Assembly (NCBI GenBank): GCA_037034305.1
Contig: JBAGJY010000010.1
Coordinates: 62,001 to 126,000, forward strand
Reading direction: 5' to 3'
DNA: 64,000 nucleotides
From: Streptantibioticus_A sp037034305
GTDB lineage: Bacteria; Actinomycetota; Actinomycetes; Streptomycetales; Streptomycetaceae
Positions within the stretch are counted from its first letter, which is position 1. Every line of letters starts with the position of its first letter. Positions 1-8,438 of the stretch are shown here, in pieces. The notes beneath the pieces were generated by a model, which ran no database searches, was not told the origin of the DNA, and worked only from the letters and a program-made list of their open reading frames with translations. Made by a program: the position numbers and the translations under genes.

Positions 1-521
1 AGCGGCTTGCCCACCACCGTGGAGCGGCCGACCACCGCGACCCGCCGTCCGGCCAGCTCGACCCCGTGGTGGTCGAGCAACGCCAGCACCGCCGCGGCGG
101 TGGCCGGGGCATGGGCGGGCAGTCCGGCCGCCAACCGGCCGAGGCTGAGCGGATTCGCGCCGTCCACGTCCTTGCCGAACGCGATGGCACCGGCCAGATC
201 CTCCAGCGCGGCGCCGCCGGGCAGCGGTGTCTGCAGCATCACCCCGTGCACCGAGTCATCCGCGCTGAGGCGGTCGAGCGCCGCCACGATCGCCTCGCCT
301 GGCGCGTCGCACCCCAGGTCGACGACGGAGCAGGCGATGCCGCTCTGCCCGGCCGCCTTGGCGATGGACCGTACGTACCACGCGCTGGACTCGTCCGCCG
401 TCGCCACCACCACCGCAAGCTTCGGCGGGCGGCCGGAGGCGGTCAGCGCCGCGGCGTGCTCGGTGGTCTCGGCGCGGATGGCGGCGGCCAGTTCCCTGCC
501 GTACAAGGCGGTGGCGGTCAT
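1..521 (-). CDS. folD: FolD, methylene-THF dehydrogenase/cyclohydrolase (C-terminus outside window)
   Basis: Bifunctional NADP-dependent 5,10-methylenetetrahydrofolate dehydrogenase and methenyl-THF cyclohydrolase of cytosolic one-carbon metabolism. The first ~173 residues are visible. FolD landmarks are the HGVMLQTPLP segment, the KDVDGANPLSLGRL segment, and VVGRSTVVGKPL at the start of the Rossmann dinucleotide-binding region, where the window cuts the gene. The ATG at 521 overlaps the stop of the upstream cyclodeaminase-like gene by 4 bp (ATGA), so the two are translationally coupled. The expected active-site YxxxK appears only as WYVRSIAKA, with Trp at the Tyr side. Being paired with a cyclodeaminase suggests a specialised folate operon rather than the housekeeping copy, but that is inference. 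Confidence 0.9.
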   Translation of the reverse strand, partial: MTATALYGRELAAAIRAETTEHAAALTASGRPPKLAVVVATADESSAWYVRSIAKAAGQSGIACSVVDLGCDAPGEAIVAALDRLSADDSVHGVMLQTPLPGGAALEDLAGAIAFGKDVDGANPLSLGRLAAGLPAHAPATAAAVLALLDHHGVELAGRRVAVVGRSTVVGKP

Positions 522-1138
522 CCGGCGATCTCCTCGCGGACCGTGGCGGTGACCCGGTCGGCGCGGGCGGCGATGCCGTCCACCTCGCCGGCCACCTCGG
601 CCAGTTCGGCGCGGGCCCGCTCGTCGGTGACGCCGCCCAGGTTGACCTCGATGTTGACCCGGGCGGTGGTGGCCGCCGCACGGGCGGCCTCGACGGCGGC
701 GGCGACATCGGACAGGACGTTGCGGTTGCCCACCGGCAGCAGCCCCTCCGCCGCCGTCACCACCTGCTCGGCGACCCCGATCACCTCCGACGGCGGCCAG
801 GCCGCGCCGACGAGGGCCGCGGCGATGGCGGCCGAGCGCGCCGCCTTCTCCTCGTCCGTGCCCTTGGGCAGCCGGTACGCCTCCGCCACGGCCCCGAACG
901 CCGCCGCGTCGTCCTGCGCCAGTTGCAGGGCGGCCGCCCGCAGTTCGTCGGTGGCGGTGATGATCCGCTCGATGGCCTCGTGGTGTTCCGCGTACTTCGC
1001 ACCGGTGGTGTACCGGGCCACCATGCCCAGCAGGGCCGCTCCCTGCGCCGCGTGCAGCGCGGCCGACGCACCGCCGCCGGGGGCCGGTTGCCGCGCGGCC
1101 AGTCGCTCCAGGAATCCGCTGATCGTCTCGTCACGCAC
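518..1138 (-). CDS. Cyclodeaminase/cyclohydrolase family protein (FTCD C-terminal-domain-like, FchA-like)
   Basis: A 206-residue all-helical protein of the formimidoyl-THF cyclodeaminase / methenyl-THF cyclohydrolase (FchA) family, acting on folate-bound one-carbon units in the cytosol. The N-terminal PAPGGGASAA loop, the Y-x-L/PKGTDEEKAAR segment and the conserved NRNVLSDV plus ARVNIEVNL blocks are typical of this fold. The length fits a stand-alone single-domain member. It precedes folD with a 4-bp overlap, so both probably interconvert methenyl- and 5,10-methylene-THF. The true reaction (formimino-THF deamination versus methenyl-THF hydrolysis) cannot be told from sequence. There is no HutI/HutU gene in view that would point to histidine catabolism. 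Confidence 0.85.
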   Translation of the reverse strand: MRDETISGFLERLAARQPAPGGGASAALHAAQGAALLGMVARYTTGAKYAEHHEAIERIITATDELRAAALQLAQDDAAAFGAVAEAYRLPKGTDEEKAARSAAIAAALVGAAWPPSEVIGVAEQVVTAAEGLLPVGNRNVLSDVAAAVEAARAAATTARVNIEVNLGGVTDERARAELAEVAGEVDGIAARADRVTATVREEIAG

Positions 1139-1380
1139 GGTCGGTTGTCCTCCGGGCGGTATGGGATGGGAGGGGCCGGAACCCAGGCGAAGATCCTAAT
1201 CCGCCCCGGGCCGGTGGGGGACGACATCTCAGCCGAGGACGTCGCGCGCCCGCGAACGCCCGACCCGCCCGCATCGTGCGATTCGGCGCATGACAACGCC
1301 TCAGGTCCGCGGAGGACCGAGGAGGCCAGCCCGTAAGATCGCGGCGGATCCCTTACGCGCAGCCACGGAGACGAGCACCG

Positions 1381-3894
1381 ATGACCGACCCGGCCACGGC
1401 CGCCTCCGTACCCCCGGCGCACGACCCGCACGACCCGTTCGTACGGGTCCGTGGCGCGCGCGAGCACAATCTGCGCGGTGTCGACGTGGACCTGCCGCGC
1501 GACGCGCTGGTCGTGGTCACCGGGGTGTCCGGATCCGGCAAGTCCTCGCTGGCCTTCGGCACGATCTACGCGGAGGCGCAGCGCCGCTACTTCGAGTCGG
1601 TCGCCCCGTACGCCCGGCGGCTGATCCACCAGGTGGGGGTGCCCAAGGTCGGCGAGATCAGCGGTCTGCCGCCCGCGGTGGCGCTGGAGCAGCGCCGTTC
1701 GGCGCCGACCTCGCGTTCCTCGGTGGGCACCGTGACGACGCTGTCCAACTCGCTGCGCATGCTGTTCTCGCGCGCCGGAACGTATCCGCCGGACGCGGGC
1801 GAGCGGCTGGACTCCGACGCGTTCTCACCGAACACCGCGGCGGGCGCCTGCCCCGAGTGCCACGGCCTGGGCACGGTGCACCGGGTCACCGAGCGGTCGC
1901 TGGTGCCCGATCCTGACCTGAGCATCCGCGAGGGCGCGATCGCCGCCTGGCCGGGTGCCTGGCAGGGCAAGAACCTGCGGGACATCCTGGACGCCCTCGG
2001 CTACGACATCGACCGCCCCTGGCGCGAACTGCCGCAACCGGACCGCGACTGGATCTTGTTCACCGACGAGCAGCCGGTGGTCACCGTCCACCCGGTGCGC
2101 GAGGCGGACCGCATCCAGCGCCCGTACCAGGGCACCTATCACAGCGCCCGGCGCTATGTGCTGCACACCTTCGCCGACTCCAAGAGCCCCGCGCTGCGCG
2201 CCCGTGCCGAGCGGTTCCTGGTCAGCGAGCGGTGCCCGGTGTGCCAGGGGCGCAGGCTGCGGCTGGAGGCGCTGGCGGTCACCTTCGCCGGGTACGACAT
2301 CGCGCGGCTGGCCGGGATGCCGCTGGCCCGGCTCGCCGAGGTGCTGCGGCCGACCGCCGACCACCCCGGCGACGGCGTGGCCCAGACCATCGCCCGCGAT
2401 CTGGTCGCCCGCATTCAGGTGCTGACCGAACTGGGCCTGGGCTACCTGGGGATGGACCGGGCCACCACCACCCTGTCCGCGGGCGAGCTGCAACGGCTGC
2501 GGCTGGCAACCCAGTTGAGGTCCGGCCTGTTCGGTGTGGTGTACGTGCTGGACGAGCCGTCGGCCGGGCTGCACCCGGCGGACACCGTCGCGCTGCTGAC
2601 CGTGCTGGAACGGCTGATCGCCGCGGGGAACTCGCTGCTGGTCGTCGAGCACGACATGGACCTGGTGCGGCGCGCCGACTGGCTGGTCGACGTCGGGCCG
2701 CACGCGGGGGAGCGGGGCGGGCGGATCCTGCACAGCGGCCCGGTCGCCGCGCTGCGCGACGTCGAGGAGTCGGCCACCCGGCGCTTCCTGTTCCGTGCGC
2801 CGCCGGGCGCCGACGCGGCCCGCACACCCCGTCAGCCCTCGGCCTGGCTGCGGCTGCGCGGCGTCACCCGGCACAATCTGCGCGGCCTGGACGCGGACGT
2901 GCCGCTCGGTGTGTTCACCGCCGTCACCGGAGTGTCCGGGTCCGGCAAGTCGACGCTGATCAGCCAGGTTCTCGCCGACGCGCTGGCGGAACACCTGGGC
3001 ACCGCCTCCGCCCAGGCGGAGGAACCGTCCACCGAACTGGCGAATCGTCAAGTAGTGGCCGTGGAGGGGCTGGAGGCCGTCCACCGGCTCGTCCGCGTCG
3101 ACCAGAAGCCCATCGGCCGTACCCCCAGATCCAACCTCGCCACCTACACCGGGCTGTTCGACGTGGTGCGCAAGCTGTTCGCGGCCACCGACGAGGCGAA
3201 GGCGCGCGGCTACACCGCCAGCCGCTTCTCGTTCAACGTCGCGGGCGGTCGCTGTGAGACCTGCCAGGGCGAGGGCTTCGTCAGCGTGGAGCTGCTGTTC
3301 CTGCCGGGCGGCTACGCGCCGTGTACCGAGTGCCACGGCAGTCGCTACAACCCCCAGACCCTGGAGGTGGCGTACCGGGGTGCCTCCATCGCCGACGTGC
3401 TGGAGCTGACGGTCGACGCGGCGGCCGAGTTCCTGGCCGACGTGCCCGCCGCGGTACGCAGTCTGCGCACGCTGCGCCAGGTGGGTCTGGGCTATCTGCG
3501 GCTCGGCCAGCCCGCCACCGAGCTGTCCGGCGGTGAGGCGCAGCGCGTCAAGCTCGCGGCCGAACTGCAACGGGCCACCCGCCGCGACCGCGGCCACACC
3601 CTGTACCTGCTGGACGAGCCGACGACCGGACTGCATCCGGCCGACACCGAAGTGCTGATGCGGCAGCTGTCCGAACTGGTGGCGGCCGGGAACTCGGTGG
3701 TCGTGGTGGAGCACGACATGGACGTGGTGGCCGCCGCCGACTGGGTCATCGACCTCGGTCCGGGCGGTGGCGACGAGGGCGGCCGGATCGTGGCCGCGGG
3801 CACCCCGGACCAGGTCGCCGCCGAGCCCGCCAGCCGCACCGCGGGGTATCTCGCGGCGCGGCTGCCGGGCGGGAAGAATCCGGCCGCCGGATGA
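1381..3894 (+). CDS. UvrA-like ABC ATPase (UvrA2/DrrC type, no UvrB-binding domain)
   Basis: An 837-residue paralogue of the excision-repair ATPase UvrA, about 100 residues shorter than UvrA1. Two ABC modules are intact: Walker A GVSGSGKSS near residue 48, a first signature LSAGELQRLRLA near 364, a second Walker A GVSGSGKST near 518 and LSGGEAQRVKLA near 715. Zinc-module cysteines are present as CPEC (157-160), CPVC and CETC...CTEC (from 625). The segment that in UvrA1 lies between the LLFARVGEP-like block and the first zinc module, which holds the UvrB-binding domain and the first Cys pair, is reduced to about 20 residues. Such UvrA2 proteins are linked to tolerance of DNA-binding drugs rather than to canonical UvrABC repair. 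ATG has the RBS GGAGACG. The quinone-reductase gene starts 13 bp downstream. Confidence 0.9.
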   Translation: MTDPATAASVPPAHDPHDPFVRVRGAREHNLRGVDVDLPRDALVVVTGVSGSGKSSLAFGTIYAEAQRRYFESVAPYARRLIHQVGVPKVGEISGLPPAVALEQRRSAPTSRSSVGTVTTLSNSLRMLFSRAGTYPPDAGERLDSDAFSPNTAAGACPECHGLGTVHRVTERSLVPDPDLSIREGAIAAWPGAWQGKNLRDILDALGYDIDRPWRELPQPDRDWILFTDEQPVVTVHPVREADRIQRPYQGTYHSARRYVLHTFADSKSPALRARAERFLVSERCPVCQGRRLRLEALAVTFAGYDIARLAGMPLARLAEVLRPTADHPGDGVAQTIARDLVARIQVLTELGLGYLGMDRATTTLSAGELQRLRLATQLRSGLFGVVYVLDEPSAGLHPADTVALLTVLERLIAAGNSLLVVEHDMDLVRRADWLVDVGPHAGERGGRILHSGPVAALRDVEESATRRFLFRAPPGADAARTPRQPSAWLRLRGVTRHNLRGLDADVPLGVFTAVTGVSGSGKSTLISQVLADALAEHLGTASAQAEEPSTELANRQVVAVEGLEAVHRLVRVDQKPIGRTPRSNLATYTGLFDVVRKLFAATDEAKARGYTASRFSFNVAGGRCETCQGEGFVSVELLFLPGGYAPCTECHGSRYNPQTLEVAYRGASIADVLELTVDAAAEFLADVPAAVRSLRTLRQVGLGYLRLGQPATELSGGEAQRVKLAAELQRATRRDRGHTLYLLDEPTTGLHPADTEVLMRQLSELVAAGNSVVVVEHDMDVVAAADWVIDLGPGGGDEGGRIVAAGTPDQVAAEPASRTAGYLAARLPGGKNPAAG

Positions 3895-3907
3895 CTTGTA
3901 CGCGGAC

Positions 3908-4936
3908 ATGAAGTCGATCGTCTACACCCAGCACGGCGGTTCCGATGTCCTCACCCTCGTGGAACGGCCGATTCCGCAGCCAGGTCCTGGCGAGGTACGG
4001 GTCAAGGTGCTCATCTCCGGCGTCAACCCCACCGACTGGAAGACCCGCACCGCCCCGGTGTTCGGCCCGCTCGGCGAGCGGGGCCAGGTGCCCAACCAGG
4101 ACGGCGCCGGGGTCATCGACGCGGTGGGCGAGGGCGTGCCCACCGACCGGATCGGCGAGCGGGTGTGGCTGTGGGAGGCGGCCTGGCAGCGCGCCGACGG
4201 CACCGCCCAGCAGTACCTGGTCATCCCGCAGCGGCACGCGGTGGCGCTGCCCGAGCACGCCTCCTTCGAGCTGGGCGCGAGCCTGGGCGTCCCGGCGCTC
4301 ACCGCGCACCGCTGCCTGACCGTCGCCGACGGCGGACCCACCCGGCTGATCCCGGGCAGCCTCGCGGGCCGCACGGTGCTGGTCGCCGGTGGGGCGGGGG
4401 CGGTCGGCAACTCCGCGATCCAGCTGGCGCGTTGGGCCGGGGCCACGGTGATCACCACGGTCAGCGGTCCGTACAAGGCCCAGCTGGCCAAGGCGGCGGG
4501 CGCCCACCACGTGGTCAACTACCGTACGCAGGACGCCGCCTCGGCGATCCGCGAGGTGGCGCCCGCGGGAGTCGACATCATCGTGGAGGTGGCTCCGGCG
4601 GCCAACGCCGAACTGGACCACGCGGTGGCCGCGCAGAACGCGGTGATCGCCTACTACGCGGGCAACCCCGATGACGAACTGCGGATTCCGGTGCGCGTGG
4701 CGATGACCGGCAATGTGCGCTGGCAGGGCGTGCTGCTGTACTTCATCCCCACCGAGGCCGCCGACAACGCGGTCGCGGACGTCTCGGCGGCGGTCGCCGA
4801 CGGCGCGTTGCGGGTCGGTGAGCAGGCGGGACTGCCGCTGCACCGCTTCCCGCTGGAGCGCACCGCCGAGGCCCATGACGCGGTACGCGACAACGCGGTC
4901 GGCAAGGTGCTGATCGAGGTGGAACACTCCGCCTGA
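3908..4936 (+). CDS. NADPH:quinone reductase-like MDR oxidoreductase
   Basis: A 342-residue medium-chain dehydrogenase/reductase of the zinc-free quinone-oxidoreductase branch. The N-terminal GroES-like domain carries the ISGVNPTDWK motif (NPxDxK/V signature), and the Rossmann part has VLVAGGAGAVGNSAIQLA, a variant AGxGxxG NADP-binding motif. No catalytic or structural zinc Cys clusters are present. It probably reduces quinones or reactive enones with NADPH. The ATG at 3908 was chosen because it opens the conserved MKSIVYTQHGG start; longer in-frame readings run into uvrA. It follows the UvrA-like gene by 13 bp and is probably cotranscribed with it, which would fit a chemical-stress operon, though that is inference. 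Confidence 0.85.
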   Translation: MKSIVYTQHGGSDVLTLVERPIPQPGPGEVRVKVLISGVNPTDWKTRTAPVFGPLGERGQVPNQDGAGVIDAVGEGVPTDRIGERVWLWEAAWQRADGTAQQYLVIPQRHAVALPEHASFELGASLGVPALTAHRCLTVADGGPTRLIPGSLAGRTVLVAGGAGAVGNSAIQLARWAGATVITTVSGPYKAQLAKAAGAHHVVNYRTQDAASAIREVAPAGVDIIVEVAPAANAELDHAVAAQNAVIAYYAGNPDDELRIPVRVAMTGNVRWQGVLLYFIPTEAADNAVADVSAAVADGALRVGEQAGLPLHRFPLERTAEAHDAVRDNAVGKVLIEVEHSA

Positions 4937-4980
4937 CAGCGGTGTTGCCCCAAGCACACGAGAGGGAACGAGGAGGCGCC

Positions 4981-5367
4981 ATGCCAGAGCGTGAGCACGG
5001 CCACCGCGTTACGGCGGTGCCCGGATCCCAGCACGTCAGGGTGGAGATCAACGGCCGGGTGGTGGCCGACAGCCAACGACCGGTCCTGGTCCACGAGACG
5101 GGCCACAAGGTGCGCTACTACCTGCCGCCGGAGGATGTGGACCTGACCCTGTTCGAGTCCACCGACACCCAGACCACCTGCCCGTTCAAGGGCGTGGCGT
5201 CGTACTGGAGTTACGTGGGCGACGGCGACAGGGCGCACGCGGACGTCGTCTGGTCGTACCAGGACCCGCTGCCGAGCGTGCAGGCGATCAAGGGCCATCT
5301 GTCGTTCTACGACACGGTGGCGCTGGTGGCCGTCGACGGAGAGCCGCCCGCCGCGCCCGAGGTGTGA
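4981..5367 (+). CDS. DUF427 domain-containing protein
   Basis: A 128-residue protein made almost entirely of a DUF427 domain. Visible hallmarks are VRVEINGRVVADSQRPVLVHETG, the RYYLPPEDV segment, the CPFKGVASYWSY block and a DVVWSYQDPLP block. The family is a small beta-rich fold, widespread in actinobacteria and fungi, without an established reaction. The start is set by AACGAGGAGGCGCC just before ATG. It lies 44 bp after the MDR oxidoreductase on the same strand and may be the last gene of that operon. It ends 3 bp from the convergent polymerase gene, leaving no room for a separate terminator. Confidence 0.85.
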   Translation: MPEREHGHRVTAVPGSQHVRVEINGRVVADSQRPVLVHETGHKVRYYLPPEDVDLTLFESTDTQTTCPFKGVASYWSYVGDGDRAHADVVWSYQDPLPSVQAIKGHLSFYDTVALVAVDGEPPAAPEV

Positions 5368-5370
5368 GCC

Positions 5371-7056
5371 TCACTTGGCGTCCGCGTAGCACTCCACGAC
5401 GCTGGTCTCCAGCGGGAAGCGCACCGGGGTGTCGCCGAACACCAGTCGGCTCGCTTCCCGCGCCGACTCGGCGACCGCCGCCGCCACCGCCTCGGACAGC
5501 TCGACCGGGGTGTGCACGATCACCTCGTCGTGCTGGAAGAACACCAGCCGCGGCGGTGTGCGGCCGTCCCGGTCCAGGGCGGCCAGTCTGCGGCGCAGCG
5601 CCGCCAGCACCGCCAGCGCCCAGTCGGCGGCGCTGGCCTGGATGGTGAAGTTACGGGTGAACCGCCCCCAGGCGCGCGCCGCGCGCAGCGCCGGGGAGGC
5701 GCCGTCCGCCGACTCCTCGTCGCCGCCCGCCCACAGGTCCGACGGGCGCGGCGAGGTACGGCCCAGCCGTGAGCGGACCACGCCGCCCCCCTCACCGATC
5801 CGCGCCGCCTCCTCGACCAGTGCCATGGCGGCCGGGAACCGGCGGCGCAGCGTCGCCAGCAGTTGCCCGGCCTCGCCGCTGGTCTGCCCGTACATCGCGG
5901 CCAGCAGCCCGATCTTGGCCCGCCCCCGGTCACCGTCGAACGCGGTGCGGGCCAGGTCCGCGTACATGTCGCCGCCCGCCGCCGCGGCGCACAGCCCGCG
6001 GTCGCCGGACATCGCCGCCAGCACCCGCGGCTCCAACTGCCCGGCGTCGGCCACCACCAGACGGTGCCCGGGGTCGGCGACCACCGCCGAGCGCAGCAGC
6101 CGGGGAATCTGCAGGGCGCCACCGCCTCGGGTCGCCCACCGGCCGGAGACCACCGCGCCGACCACGTACTCCGGGCGGAACCTGCCGTCGCGCACCCACT
6201 GCTCGCGCCAGGCCCAGCCGTGCGCCGAGTGGATACGGGACAGCTCCTTGTAGCGCAGCAGGATCGCCGCGGCCGGGTGACCGGCCGCCTTCAGCACATG
6301 ACTTCGGGTGGACGGCAGGCTCACCCCGACCCGCGCGAACGCCGACAGCACCTGCGCGGGCGAGTCCGGGTTGACCGGTCGGCCGATGGCCTCCTGGAAC
6401 CGCGCCGCCAACCGCTCCACCCGCTCGGGCCGGGCACCGCCCGCCGGGCGCGGCCCCAGCAGCTCGGTCAGCAGCGCGTCATGGACGGCGGCGCTCCACG
6501 GCAGGCCGTCCCTGGCCATCTCCACGGCGGCCAGCGCTCCCGCCGACTCCGCCGCGCACAGCAGCCGCATCCGCTCCGGGTGCTCCACCGCCGCGATCCG
6601 CCGCCGCTGCTCGGCGTGCACCGCCACGACGGCGGTCAACTGGTCGACGTCGGGGGGAAGTTGATGGCGGTCGGCGGCGAACAGCGACGGCTGTCCGTCG
6701 GCGCCGCCGTCGCGCGGATCGTCCGGCACCGGCCCGCCGCGCAGCCGCGCCCAGGCCGCGCCCAGTGACCGGGGCTGCCCGTGGGCTCCCTGGTGGCCGA
6801 GCAGCAGGGCCTCGACGAGTTTGAGGTCGTGGCAGCGGCCCAGCCGCACCGGGCGCTGGTCCAGCAGCCGCGGGTACAGGTCGTCGGTGGCCGCCCACAC
6901 CCAGCGCGGTCGCAGCCGAGCCTCCCGCTCGGCGACCGCGGACGCCAGGTCGGTCACCGGCTCGGCGGCCGAGACGGGGGTCCCGTCCCCGTCCAGCGCC
7001 TGCAGCCGTCCGCCCGGCCCCACCGGATCGGCGGCCACGGCGACCAGCTCAGCCAT
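5371..7056 (-). CDS. Family A DNA polymerase-like protein (bifunctional 3'-5' exonuclease/DNA polymerase)
   Basis: A 561-residue stand-alone PolA-type protein, lacking the 5' nuclease of DNA polymerase I. Polymerase motif A reads VVADAGQLEPRVLA (near 334-347; canonical DYSQIELR), motif B is RGRAKIGLLAAMYGQ (near 378-391, with conserved R, K and YG), and motif C is FFQHDEVIVH (HDE, near 515). The catalytic Asp residues of motifs A and C and the motif B Lys are kept, so polymerase activity is plausible. The N-terminal ~170 residues correspond to an exonuclease-like domain, but I do not see a clear DxE Exo I motif, so proofreading may be lost. Actinobacteria carry this accessory paralogue alongside full-length PolA; a repair role is inferred. 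Confidence 0.85.
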   Translation of the reverse strand: MAELVAVAADPVGPGGRLQALDGDGTPVSAAEPVTDLASAVAEREARLRPRWVWAATDDLYPRLLDQRPVRLGRCHDLKLVEALLLGHQGAHGQPRSLGAAWARLRGGPVPDDPRDGGADGQPSLFAADRHQLPPDVDQLTAVVAVHAEQRRRIAAVEHPERMRLLCAAESAGALAAVEMARDGLPWSAAVHDALLTELLGPRPAGGARPERVERLAARFQEAIGRPVNPDSPAQVLSAFARVGVSLPSTRSHVLKAAGHPAAAILLRYKELSRIHSAHGWAWREQWVRDGRFRPEYVVGAVVSGRWATRGGGALQIPRLLRSAVVADPGHRLVVADAGQLEPRVLAAMSGDRGLCAAAAGGDMYADLARTAFDGDRGRAKIGLLAAMYGQTSGEAGQLLATLRRRFPAAMALVEEAARIGEGGGVVRSRLGRTSPRPSDLWAGGDEESADGASPALRAARAWGRFTRNFTIQASAADWALAVLAALRRRLAALDRDGRTPPRLVFFQHDEVIVHTPVELSEAVAAAVAESAREASRLVFGDTPVRFPLETSVVECYADAK

Positions 7057-7129
7057 GGCGGTGCGCCGTGCGGTGGTGGTTGCTCACCGGCTGAGTTTAA
7101 GCAGGTCCTGCTCGGGTGGCTGCGACGGT

Positions 7130-7408
7130 TCAGAAGCCGGGGGTCCAGGCGATGTCCTGGTGGGTGGTGATCAGGGCGATCAGGATGACGATGTCGGCGA
7201 TGCCGAGGAACAGCCCGAGCAGCGCCCGGCCGCGCCGCCGGGTGCCGCGTACCAGGGCGACCGAGGCCAGGATGATGGCGAGCGGCCCGAAGACGATGTT
7301 CAGTACGAAGGTGCCGAGCAGCCCCAGGATGAACGAGGCGACGGCCGTGCCGTCAGCGTCCGAACGCCGGGCGGTAGCCGTGGTCCGGGCCGAGGCGACG
7401 GTGTCCAT
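7130..7408 (-). CDS. DUF4190-type small membrane protein
   Basis: A 92-residue membrane protein with a polar ~22-residue N-terminus and two strong hydrophobic segments (roughly residues 23-52 and 63-82) separated by the basic loop RGTRRRGR. The TAVASFILGLLG...GPLAIILASVALVRGTRRRGRALLGLFLGI arrangement is the DUF4190 pattern. Function is unknown; such proteins sit in the cytoplasmic membrane. The ATG is preceded by GGAAGGGAAACCACCACC. It lies downstream of a 51-residue membrane protein on the same strand, and the pair is divergent from a TetR regulator, so both may belong to its regulon. Confidence 0.75.
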   Translation of the reverse strand: MDTVASARTTATARRSDADGTAVASFILGLLGTFVLNIVFGPLAIILASVALVRGTRRRGRALLGLFLGIADIVILIALITTHQDIAWTPGF

Positions 7409-7441
7409 GGTGGTGGTTTCCCTTCCGGAATACGGGGGTTG

Positions 7442-7597
7442 TCAGTGGTTGCGGGCGCGGGTGAGGCGCTCACGGACGTAGAACACCAGCAGCCAGCCGC
7501 CGATCAGCGTGGCGGCGCCGATGAACACCGGGGCCGGTGCGTAGGCCGCCGCACCGAACAGGGTGCCGAGGGCGATGACGATCAGGGCGAGAGCCAT
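7442..7597 (-). CDS. 51-residue membrane protein
   Basis: A short gene reading MALALIVIALGTLFG... and ending ERLTRARNH. It has two hydrophobic segments (about 1-20 and 22-42) and a short basic tail, so it is predicted to be a two-helix integral membrane peptide. The RBS-like GGAGAAGG lies just before the ATG. It begins the reverse-strand pair with the DUF4190 protein and is divergent from the TetR gene across a short region holding an inverted repeat. No family is recognised; function is unknown. Confidence 0.65.
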   Translation of the reverse strand: MALALIVIALGTLFGAAAYAPAPVFIGAATLIGGWLLVFYVRERLTRARNH

Positions 7598-7645
7598 GAC
7601 GGGCCTTCTCCGTAGGACGTGGGCTTTCGGTGAACCGAACAGTCA

Positions 7646-7673
7646 GTGAACAGTTGGGATGACAGTTGTTCAC
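7646..7673. promoter_or_regulatory. Inverted repeat, candidate TetR operator
   Basis: GTGAACA-N14-TGTTCAC, a perfect 7-bp inverted repeat lying between the divergent 51-residue membrane protein gene (start 7597) and the TetR gene. A partial third half-site (GTGAACC) sits at 7630-7636. Position and symmetry suggest autoregulation and control of the membrane-protein pair. The repeat ends 4 bp before the ATG at 7678. Confidence 0.5.
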
Positions 7674-7677
7674 CGAC

Positions 7678-8385
7678 ATGGCTACTCTAGCCTGGCGAAA
7701 ATCGGAGAACGACTGTTTACTGGATGATGTGAGTCACACTTTCGGGGCCGACCAGGCCCACAAACCCCTGGGCACCAGACAGGCCCAGAAACTGCGCACC
7801 CGCCAGGCGCTGTTGGACGCGGGGTTGCGGCTACTGGAACACCAGAGCCTGAGCAGCCTCGGGCTGCGCGAACTGACCCGTGAGGTCGGCGTCGCGCCCG
7901 CCGGGTTCTACCGGCACTTCCGTGACATGGGCGACCTCGGGGTGGCACTGGTCGAGGAGTCCTTCGGGTCGCTGCGCGAGATGGTGCGGGCCATCCGAGG
8001 CGAGCAGGCCAAGGCCGACGAGGTGATAGACGGCACCGTCGAGGTGATCGCCCGCTATGTGCGCGAACACCGCCCGCACTTCCGCTTCATCGCCAGGGAG
8101 CGGTACGGCGGCGTACAGCCGGTGCGTGAGGCGATCGCCGGCGAACTGACGCTGTTCGCCGAGGAACTGGCGAGTGACCTCGCCGCACAGCCGGAGTCCG
8201 AGCGGTGGACCTGGCAGGACATCAGGATGCTCGCCGACCTGTACGTCGACCACATGGTGATGATCGCCATCGCCTTCCTGGACGCCTCACCCGAGCACCC
8301 CGACTCCGAGCGGGAGATCGCCGACACCGCCCGCAGGCAGCTGCGGCTGATCCGGCTGGGCCGCAGCCACTGGCTGGACGACTGA
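7678..8385 (+). CDS. TetR family transcriptional regulator
   Basis: A TetR-type repressor of ~235 residues. The helix-turn-helix is in TRQALLDAGLRLLEH...LGLRELTREVGVAPAGFYRHFRDMGDL, and the C-terminal part is an unrecognised ligand-binding helical domain. The start is uncertain: ATG 7678 is the best conventional codon, TTG 7666 would run into the inverted repeat, and GTG 7729 lies just before the conserved region. It is transcribed away from two small membrane-protein genes, its probable targets. The ligand cannot be predicted. Confidence 0.85.
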   Translation: MATLAWRKSENDCLLDDVSHTFGADQAHKPLGTRQAQKLRTRQALLDAGLRLLEHQSLSSLGLRELTREVGVAPAGFYRHFRDMGDLGVALVEESFGSLREMVRAIRGEQAKADEVIDGTVEVIARYVREHRPHFRFIARERYGGVQPVREAIAGELTLFAEELASDLAAQPESERWTWQDIRMLADLYVDHMVMIAIAFLDASPEHPDSEREIADTARRQLRLIRLGRSHWLDD

Positions 8386-8438
8386 GACGGGCCTTGCGGG
8401 CGCGGGCGCTGAGGCGAAGCGGTTCCACGGCGCCGGAC

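Noticed and set aside
1825..3909. Long open reverse-strand frame opposite the UvrA-like gene
   Set aside because: Shadow of a high-GC gene: no family motifs, Gln/Arg/Val-rich low-information protein, while the forward frame has complete UvrA motifs.
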